Of a DNA stretch of 40,491 nt, positions 35,168 to 40,491 are shown piece by piece; the stretch's first letter is position 1, and each line of letters opens with the position of its first letter. The notes beneath the pieces were generated by a model. It was not told where the DNA came from and made no database searches. It saw nothing but the letters and a program-made list of their open reading frames with translations. The position numbers and the translations under genes were made by a program. The DNA comes from Chloroflexota bacterium. GTDB taxonomy: Bacteria > Chloroflexota > Anaerolineae > B4-G1. The stretch spans positions 1-40,491 of the forward strand of contig JAAEPW010001302.1 of assembly GCA_024232355.1 (NCBI GenBank), in the 5' to 3' direction.

Positions 35168-35178
35168 ATCACCTCCTT
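35168..35178 (-). promoter_or_regulatory. Orphan perfect Shine-Dalgarno sequence
   Basis: AAGGAGGTGAT on the minus strand is an 11-nt perfect complement of the usual 16S rRNA 3' end. It lies in the 122-bp gap between the 70-residue gene and the beta-helix gene. Only 4- or 5-codon frames follow it (ATG CCA ACA ACG stop; then GTG ATG CGT GAA ACG stop; then ATG AGT GAT GTC stop). The beta-helix gene has its own separate site. Confidence 0.55.
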
Positions 35179-35200
35179 TTTGATCGCTCGGTTCCTTTTC

Positions 35201-35413
35201 TCAGTCAGGCTCGACGCGATTGACGGAAATTAACGGCAGGCCCAGGTTGCGGATTTTGACGAGCAGGCCGTGCAATGCGGGTTGATCGGCGATGGGACCT
35301 GTCAGCACCGTGGTGCCGTCATCTTGGTGAGCGATGGCAAGCCCGTCAAACCACTCTGACCAATGGCTATCGAGATGTCCTTTGACCCTGATCTGGTAGA
35401 TTTCTTTACTCAT
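35201..35413 (-). CDS. Conserved 70-residue small protein of unknown function
   Basis: A soluble protein of 70 residues: YQIRVKGHLDSHWSEWFDGL, then a DDGTTVLTGPIADQPALHGLL stretch, a helix (LVKIRNLGLPL) and ISVNRVEPD. I recall this layout as a small family of uncharacterised proteins common in Chloroflexota and some other phyla (from memory, not searched). The alternating strand-helix pattern resembles a ferredoxin-like or ACT-like fold. No cysteines or catalytic motif are present. It lies between a MalT-type regulator gene and a giant surface-protein gene, all on the minus strand, behind a good promoter with a leader of about 134 nt. Its own ribosome-binding site is weak. Confidence 0.85.
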   Translation of the reverse strand: MSKEIYQIRVKGHLDSHWSEWFDGLAIAHQDDGTTVLTGPIADQPALHGLLVKIRNLGLPLISVNRVEPD

Positions 35414-35553
35414 ATCCCGAGCTCGAGTTGTTTTTTCTAGGGAATTGTCAGATATTCGATACAGTGATCCAGTCGGTCCACATCACGTACCTGGAATTCT
35501 GTTTACCTGACGAGGACTCTATGTGGAAGTGATTGGATGACATATCTAACAAC

Positions 35554-35582
35554 ATTATAACCATAGTGGGCTGAGATGTCTT
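35554..35582 (-). promoter_or_regulatory. Sigma-70-like promoter for the small gene (and possibly the beta-helix gene)
   Basis: On the minus strand AAGACA (35577-35582) is followed after 17 bp by a perfect TATAAT (35554-35559). The predicted start near 35547 leaves a leader of about 134 nt before the ATG at 35413. Confidence 0.45.
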
Positions 35583-35621
35583 CACCCCAACGGGTGATTT
35601 GAGGGAAGATTATACAGTCAA

Positions 35622-35656
35622 AAGAAACCGACGTTCATCAAGAACGCCGGTTTCTA
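35622..35656 (-). terminator. Intrinsic terminator of the MalT-type regulator gene
   Basis: On the minus strand, agaaaccggcgttc pairs with gaacgtcggtttct (14 bp with one G-U wobble) around a 5-nt loop, followed by a T-rich tract (tttctttt). It lies about 32 bp after the stop at 35688. Confidence 0.75.
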
Positions 35657-35687
35657 CAAAACTTCTTTGAACAAGCAAAGATAGAAC

Positions 35688-38522
35688 CTACATAAGCCTC
35701 AACTCTCTGGCCCGTCCAGCGGCCTGAACGCGATTATGCACGTTCAATTTGCCATAGATGGTTTTGACGTGGGTTTTGATCGTGTTGATGGAAACGCAGA
35801 GTGATTCGGTGATCTCGCGATTCGACAGCCCCATCACAATTAGACGTAGCACTTGCATCTCGCGCTCGCTGAGCGGTTCTATCAATGTCTCACTAATGGG
35901 TGATGATCTGTCCTGCTCCGCTTCCAACGCCGCCAACAACTTGCACACATAGTCCCAAGCAACCCAGCGGGTTGCCGTAACCCGCCGGGTTGCCGTAACC
36001 CAGCGGGTTGTCGCAACACTACGGGCGGCCACTTGTCGCAGCAGATGGATCATTGGCACACCCTCATCCACAAAGACGCGGACGTAACCTTCTGGCTCGG
36101 CAAGAGTGAGAGCGCGTTCCAACGCTGCAAGCGCCTGATCGGTCTCGCCTTGCGCTTGCAGTGTCACTGCCTGCAACACCAGAATCTCGATGGTGCTCCC
36201 AATTGCTCCCAATGTCTCCGCTATTTCTAACAATCGCGCCAACAAATCTAGGGCTTTTTCCGTTTTTTTCTGAGCGATGAGGAGTCGCGCCAGCGCAAGG
36301 TACAGAAACTCGTACTGAAATGTGACGTCGTCCTCAACATCCAACCCATTCCTCTCTGCCCAGCGGGCTGCTGCTGCCACATCCCCTTGTGCCAACCGTA
36401 GCCATGCCCCAAGCGCGTCTGCGTGGGCAACGGGCCAGAACGATATGCCACGCGCAATTTGCATAGATTTCCAGCACGCATCGAGCGCGCCGTCTGCATC
36501 CCCGCGTTCTTGTAGTATTCGCGCCAATTCGTTATAGCCAATTAATGTGAACTCTACCTGTCCCCATTGATCGCACAACTCGATACCCTGAACCACTTGT
36601 CGAGTCGCGGCTTCCAGTTGGTTCCAGTGACGCAGCACCTTGCTTTTTAGTATGTGGACAAACCCCGAAATCGGCAGTTGTCCCCCAGCCTGCCCGGTGA
36701 CTTTCTTGGCTAGTCGCTGCGCCTCTTGGCAAACGTCGGCTGCCCTATAGAGTTGCCCTTGCACGATGAGTAGTTCAGCCAGACAGCACTTTGCAAGTAT
36801 GGTTATGTGACTGTTACCTGCCACCTGGTTGATGGCGCTGGCCTTGGTGTAGGCTTGGGCTGCCGCAGCGAGATCACCATCCCAGCGAGAGGACTTTGCC
36901 AGGTGTAATGCAGCAAATCCGCGTGCCATCAGATCGTTTTCGGGTAAAAGTTCCAAAGCCTGGCGGGCAAGCTCCCTGGCCCAGGACATCTCTCCCTGCC
37001 AGCCCATGCCATAAGCACGAATGGTGGCGATATGACCCAAGAGATGCTGCTCCTCGGCTTGGCTCAAGATTGAACCTAGAGTCTGTCTTTTGACGTTTGC
37101 CAGCGCCTTTTCGGCCTCTCGCAGCCACAATTCGACAGCATCCACCCGAGCAGCATATGCCAACGCCCAGGCACGCAAGACACAAAGCCAGGGCCTGGAA
37201 CGCACGACATCGCCGGGCAGCGTGTCTAACCACCCAAGAATGATGGACTGATCGCCATGGCCCATCATAACAAGCGCATTTTCCTCGACCAGGTGCACCA
37301 TTCTTTCTATATCCTCAGCCGCCAGTGCGTGCCGCATCGCTTTGAGAAGCAATCCATTCTCCTCATACCACTCACTGGCCCGTCGGTGCAAGATGGGCAC
37401 GAGCTTGGGTTGTGTCCTGCTCAATTGTTGACGCAATAATTCGGCAAAGAGATGATGATAGCGGTACCAGCATCGATCATCATCCAGCGCAGTGACGAAC
37501 AGATTAGCCGCTTCTAATTGGTCTAATATGCCTTGACTACTGTTTGGCGTTTCGGTGCAGTGGAAACACGCGGCAAATCCTTCAGAACTGCTTGGCGTTT
37601 CGGCTGCGCCGAAACGCACGGCATCGCACAGTGGGCCTGTCAAGTGGTCAAGGATGGACGTTTGCAACAAAAAGGTTCGGACATGCGCGGGCTGATGGCG
37701 GAGGACGTGTTCCGTCATATAGTCCATAATGTAACGGTGGCTACCGCTAAAGGTCTTGATAGAGTTGTGAACGACCTCTTGTCCGTGCATTGAGAGTGTT
37801 CGTTGCAAAGTAAGAGCGGCCATTTGCAGGCCCGCAATCCAACCTTCCGTGCGAGCTGTCAATGTTAGTAAATCCTCATCAGAGAGATTCAAACTCATAA
37901 CTTGGTTGAGGAAGACGTTTACTTCGTCAAACGTAAAGCGCAGATCATCTGTTCCTAGTTCATTCAACTGGCGCTGACTCCGCAAGTGGCCAAGAGGTAA
38001 AAGAGGTTCAACTCGTGTGGAAAGGATCAAGTGCAGTTTCGGCGGCAGATGATCGAGCACAAAAGCGAGGGTGTCGTGGATAGATTGAGACTCGATCACG
38101 TGATAGTCATCAAGAACAAGTGTTAGCGCATCTGTTTCCTCGGCAATCTCGTTGATCAAGGTCGCCAGAATTGGTTTGATGGGCAAAGTCTGAGATGAGT
38201 GGAGCAGTGCCAGAGCAGTTTCTCCCATACTTGCCCGAATTGTCTGCAAGGCCGTGATCAGACCAGCCCAAAAGCGAGCTGGGTTGTTGTCGTCTCTATC
38301 CAACGAGACCCAAGCAACGGGTCGTTCGACGCTACTGACCCATTCGCTGAGCAACTCGGTCTTGCCAAAGCCCGGGGGAGCAGAGACAATGGTCAATTTG
38401 CGGGAAAAATCATCGTTTCGCCAGAGACCAGCATTCAGTTGCTCAATCAACCGCGGGCGTGAGATCAATCCCGGTCGAACAGGGGGGATATAGAACTTGG
38501 TTGTCAGGAATGGCACAGTCAT
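35688..38522 (-). CDS. MalT-type LuxR family transcriptional regulator (STAND ATPase)
   Basis: A 944-residue protein. ATG at 38522 is preferred over the longer frame to 38564 because AAGGAGAG lies just upstream and the family usually starts near LLTTKFYIPP. Residues 10-300 form a STAND/NACHT-like ATPase: P-loop APPGFGKT (48-55), Walker B LTLVLDDYH. Helical TPR-like repeats follow (about 350-850), and the C-terminus is a GerE/LuxR DNA-binding domain (LSEREMQVLRLIVMGLSNREI...INTIKTHVKTIYGKL). Such regulators bind an inducer, use ATP to assemble and activate transcription. Two tandem repeats rich in palindromes interrupt the coding sequence in frame (35961-36014 and 37540-37635). The gene is followed by an intrinsic terminator, so it is a single-gene unit. 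Its targets are unknown; the adjacent downstream promoter is a candidate. Confidence 0.93.
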   Translation of the reverse strand: MTVPFLTTKFYIPPVRPGLISRPRLIEQLNAGLWRNDDFSRKLTIVSAPPGFGKTELLSEWVSSVERPVAWVSLDRDDNNPARFWAGLITALQTIRASMGETALALLHSSQTLPIKPILATLINEIAEETDALTLVLDDYHVIESQSIHDTLAFVLDHLPPKLHLILSTRVEPLLPLGHLRSQRQLNELGTDDLRFTFDEVNVFLNQVMSLNLSDEDLLTLTARTEGWIAGLQMAALTLQRTLSMHGQEVVHNSIKTFSGSHRYIMDYMTEHVLRHQPAHVRTFLLQTSILDHLTGPLCDAVRFGAAETPSSSEGFAACFHCTETPNSSQGILDQLEAANLFVTALDDDRCWYRYHHLFAELLRQQLSRTQPKLVPILHRRASEWYEENGLLLKAMRHALAAEDIERMVHLVEENALVMMGHGDQSIILGWLDTLPGDVVRSRPWLCVLRAWALAYAARVDAVELWLREAEKALANVKRQTLGSILSQAEEQHLLGHIATIRAYGMGWQGEMSWARELARQALELLPENDLMARGFAALHLAKSSRWDGDLAAAAQAYTKASAINQVAGNSHITILAKCCLAELLIVQGQLYRAADVCQEAQRLAKKVTGQAGGQLPISGFVHILKSKVLRHWNQLEAATRQVVQGIELCDQWGQVEFTLIGYNELARILQERGDADGALDACWKSMQIARGISFWPVAHADALGAWLRLAQGDVAAAARWAERNGLDVEDDVTFQYEFLYLALARLLIAQKKTEKALDLLARLLEIAETLGAIGSTIEILVLQAVTLQAQGETDQALAALERALTLAEPEGYVRVFVDEGVPMIHLLRQVAARSVATTRWVTATRRVTATRWVAWDYVCKLLAALEAEQDRSSPISETLIEPLSEREMQVLRLIVMGLSNREITESLCVSINTIKTHVKTIYGKLNVHNRVQAAGRARELRLM
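35961..36014 (-). repeat. Three 18-bp palindromic repeats inside the LuxR-type gene
   Basis: Units aacccagcgggttgccgt, aacccgccgggttgccgt and aacccagcgggttgtcgc encode ATRWV(T/A)/ATRRVT on the minus strand. Each unit can form an AACCC/GGGTT hairpin. The block sits in the linker before the DNA-binding domain. Confidence 0.85.
37540..37635 (-). repeat. Two 48-bp palindrome-bearing repeats inside the LuxR-type gene
   Basis: Two adjacent 16-codon units give AVRFGAAETPSSSEGF and AACFHCTETPNSSQGI. The upstream-read copy (37588-37635) contains the perfect hairpin cgtttcggc-tgc-gccgaaacg. They interrupt the usual spacing after LTGPLCDAV, where family members normally run straight into ILDQLEAANLF. 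Confidence 0.78.
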
Positions 38523-39104
38523 TTTACTCTCCTTATCACCAAAGCGGCACCTGAGATGACCCAATCATAAAGCGATCACAATGCTATCTTGTGGGTCCTA
38601 AACTCTACCGTGTCCAGATTAACAGATCACATCTGCCAAAACAAGAGAAACAACTGCCAAAAAGTACCAATCTAGGAAGTTAGGATCACCTCTGATTTCT
38701 GCTTCCGAGTGTTGGTCTTGGATGAGTAGGGGGAAACGGGAACGCCTGCCGTGGTTGGCAGGATGTGACGTAGATTGTGTCGCGTGTTGGTGTCTCGTCG
38801 GTCGTTCCAAAACAAAACGGCCAGCCTTTCCTACATGCGTGAAATATGGCTAACCGTCAAGAATGGCCACGGCGTATAGTTCTGCGGTGGAAAAACTTGA
38901 CCACCGTGCGGTCAACGATGATTTGTAGGTGAGTCAGGTTACACAATGCGCAGCCTGGCCCGATGCCCTCCCTTTACGCCGAGCAACAATAGTATTATAC
39001 CACTAAAACATTGTAGTGTGATATCAAGATGGAGGGGATATTGCTTTAACATGATGCAGATAATTGACCATCCTGCATCACTTGTGGCAACCTCCCCCCC
39101 GCCT

Positions 39105-39159
39105 CATCGGTCTTTCCCCGTGAGAAAACCTGGTAATGGACCCCGGGCAAAGACCGATG
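39105..39159. other. Large stem-loop in the intergenic region
   Basis: catcggtcttt (39105-39115) pairs perfectly with 39149-39159; after one mismatch three further C-G pairs extend the stem. The loop is about 25 nt. No T-run follows on either strand. It may be an RNA structure or a repeat-element end. Confidence 0.45.
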
Positions 39160-39252
39160 GAATGCGAGGTAGGGAGCGGGCGTGGGGGGATTGGGATGTG
39201 GGTGATTTTACATCGTGAGGGGGCACTGCCGATAATTCAGTACCGAACGAAA

Positions 39253-39298
39253 CAACATATCCCTGACCTGAAAATCGAGGCAGACCAGGGATATGTTG
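39253..39298 (-). terminator. Hairpin terminator after the Ig/PKD gene remnant
   Basis: A perfect 13-bp stem (caacatatccctg 39253-39265 with 39286-39298) and a 20-nt loop, starting 18 bp past the stop at 39316. On the minus strand the stem is followed by tttcgttcgg, a short T-rich stretch. Confidence 0.6.
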
Positions 39299-39315
39299 CG
39301 TTTGTGTGATGGGGA

Positions 39316-40221
39316 TCAGTAATTCTTGAGCACCAGTGGCAGGTAGACGTCGTAGCCGCTCTCGACGGTGAAACCGTCATCAGACGCAGTCAGGATGGCC
39401 GCGCCATCGCCACGGTAAAATGCAGTGTTGACCACGGTACCACCAGCCCCTGCTCCGACGGTGGCCGTAAAGACGAGCGTGTACTCGACCCCCGCACCCA
39501 CGTTGCCGCGCCAGGCGAGGGTGTCTGGCTCGGACAGAGTGACGGTGACCACCACCTCGTCCGGCGCGCTCGCCAGCCCCAGCGCGTCGGTAACGACGAG
39601 GGCAAAGGTGAGGACGGCGTCGGACGGCGGGGCGGTGAAGGTCGTGGACAACGCGACAGCGTTGTTCAGGAGAACCACAGGTTCTCCTTCTATCTGACGC
39701 CAGCGGTAGGTCAGGGCGTCGCCGGCATCGGCGACCGGTGCTTGGTTGGTTGCGGGTACGGTGATGGTAAAGGTCTGGGTGTCGCTGCCCTCACCATCGG
39801 TGACTTGCAGCACGATAGGGTAGTCATCCGCGACAGTGGGAACGCCGTTGAGGGTGGTCGTGCGGGTGGTCACCTGGGTCAAGGTGAGCCAGGGAGCAGA
39901 GACTGGCGCAGTGATGGTGAGCGCGTCCTCAGGATCGGCGTCGTGGGCAGTGATGGTGTAGGTGCAGGGCAAGCCAATGACAGCCGTCTCGACCGGGACG
40001 CTGGTGAACTCGGGCGGGCTGTTGGCGTCCACCGCCAACACAAAGGTGTCGTAGGCGGTCAAGGCGCCATTCGGAAATGGCGTACCGTCGCTGACGGTGA
40101 TGGTGATAGTCGCCGTGCCCGTCAGTACTGCTGTGGGGGTGACCGTCACGGTGCGCGCGCTGCCGCTTCCGCCCAGAACAATGTTCGCTGGTGGCAAAAG
40201 GGTTGGGTTTGGTGAATGCAT
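39316..40221 (-). CDS. 5'-truncated Ig/cadherin-like/PKD surface protein with C-terminal YLPLV block
   Basis: A 301-residue frame from ATG at 40221, with no signal peptide. The sequence starts inside a bacterial Ig-like repeat (ANIVLGGSGSARTVTVTP...ATITITVSDG), then a cadherin-like or putative-Ig domain (PPEFTSVPVETAVIG...LQVTDGEGSDTQ), a PKD-type domain and a DUF11-like fragment (TVVNTAFYRGD), ending VYLPLVLKNY. The PKD domain is shortened: PVADAGD runs directly into ALTYRWRQ, skipping the usual strand and DPDG segment. The frame is open upstream to near 40300, but without start or signal. It is most likely the 3' remnant of a larger secreted-protein gene; whether it is expressed is doubtful. 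Confidence 0.7.
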   Translation of the reverse strand: MHSPNPTLLPPANIVLGGSGSARTVTVTPTAVLTGTATITITVSDGTPFPNGALTAYDTFVLAVDANSPPEFTSVPVETAVIGLPCTYTITAHDADPEDALTITAPVSAPWLTLTQVTTRTTTLNGVPTVADDYPIVLQVTDGEGSDTQTFTITVPATNQAPVADAGDALTYRWRQIEGEPVVLLNNAVALSTTFTAPPSDAVLTFALVVTDALGLASAPDEVVVTVTLSEPDTLAWRGNVGAGVEYTLVFTATVGAGAGGTVVNTAFYRGDGAAILTASDDGFTVESGYDVYLPLVLKNY

Positions 40222-40277
40222 GTGTTGTGGTTGGGTAACACAAAGAAGGGGAGAGTGCGTCCACAGATTGCTAGAGT

Positions 40278-40421
40278 CTATCGCCCTGCCTCATCACCTC
40301 CGCCGCCGATGCGACCCCGCTCTGCTCCCTCGCCGACTTTTCCTGTTCTACCCAGGTCTATGGGGACCCGGTCGGGTTCTTGATGGGCCAGAGCTGTGAG
40401 TGTTCGTTCACGCGAGTTCAT
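40278..40421 (-). pseudogene. N-terminal fragment of a URO-D-family methyltransferase-like protein
   Basis: From ATG at 40421 the frame reads MNSRERTLTALAHQEPDR and then VPIDLG, the characteristic start of uroporphyrinogen decarboxylase-family (corrinoid methyltransferase-type) proteins. After about 24 residues it becomes Gly/Arg-rich and stops at 40278. More than 300 residues are missing, so this is a gene remnant next to the truncated surface-protein remnant. Confidence 0.6.
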
Positions 40422-40491
40422 CATTCTTCAGCGATGACGGCTTGCAGTACAATGTGTTCCCGACGTTGGAGCAGTCGTGCCAGAGGCTTGA

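Larger units (their letters stand above)
38523..39315. other. 793-bp intergenic region with hairpins, no supported gene
   Basis: Only short frames without recognisable features occur. Structures seen: cctgcc/ggcagg (near 38743-38760), ttgacc/ggtcaa (near 38897-38916), a large stem-loop at 39105-39159 and a terminator at 39253-39298. The region is locally very G- or C-run-rich around 39090-39220. Confidence 0.5.

Noticed and set aside
38946..39218. 90-codon plus-strand frame in the 793-bp gap
   Set aside because: Crosses the stem-loop and homopolymer-rich stretch, has no ribosome-binding site and no recognisable sequence.
1..40491. tRNA, rRNA, phage or intact insertion sequence
   Set aside because: None seen on reading both strands; the only mobile-element trace is the transposase-like fragment at 10806-11119.

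Overview
The window reads as a piece of a Chloroflexota genome, most like the Anaerolineae/Caldilineae/Ardenticatenia side of the phylum. This is inferred from gene content, not from a marker gene: no rRNA, tRNA or core housekeeping gene is present. The pointers are giant secreted proteins with long DUF11 and FG-GAP arrays; several secreted proteins ending in a short C-terminal block (Y/F)LPLV(L/I/M); a monoderm-type LPXTG protein; a soluble-adenylyl-cyclase-like cyclase fused to an ATPase and TPRs; a MalT-type LuxR regulator; and two short Cys-anchored lipoproteins.

Layout. (a) 1-7222: the 3' part of a giant DUF11-repeat surface protein (18 repeats visible), then a 516-bp gap with a terminator-like hairpin and an unusual double-hairpin element. 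(b) 7739-8131: a tiny Pro-rich LPETG protein. (c) 8343-10283 (-): a secreted metzincin-like peptidase. (d) 10.3-11.3 kb: a decayed stretch where a transposase-like N-terminus abuts the N-terminus of a LysE-type transporter. (e) 11304-13699 (-): a probable three-gene operon (lipoprotein, MDR oxidoreductase with a lost or ACG start, lipoprotein) preceded by three back-to-back palindromes. (f) 14142-20449 (+): a cyclic-nucleotide-binding protein followed 29 bp later by a 1929-residue secreted FG-GAP/P-domain/zincin protein. (g) 20433-24755 (-): the adenylyl-cyclase-type regulator, convergent with and overlapping (f). (h) 25003-26838 (+): a GAF-GAF histidine kinase, divergent from the cyclase. (i) 27051-28487 (+): a membrane protein with an exported beta domain. 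(j) 28818-35413 (-): a 2086-residue three-module beta-helix/DUF11 surface protein and a 70-residue conserved small protein. (k) 35688-38522 (-): a MalT/LuxR regulator carrying two in-frame palindromic repeat insertions. (l) 38.5-40.5 kb: a gene-poor region with hairpins, a 5'-truncated Ig/PKD surface-protein remnant and a URO-D-family N-terminal fragment.

How it fits together. The window is dominated by cell-surface and secreted proteins and by signalling proteins. The most coherent unit is cyclase, cNMP-binding protein and secreted protease at 14.1-24.8 kb, which suggests a local cAMP-linked circuit (inference). Four proteins (stops at 8343, 20449, 28818 and 39316) end in the same (Y/F)LPLV block, and the DUF11 giant carries a diverged internal version of it. 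This is a candidate sorting or anchoring signal for this surface proteome.
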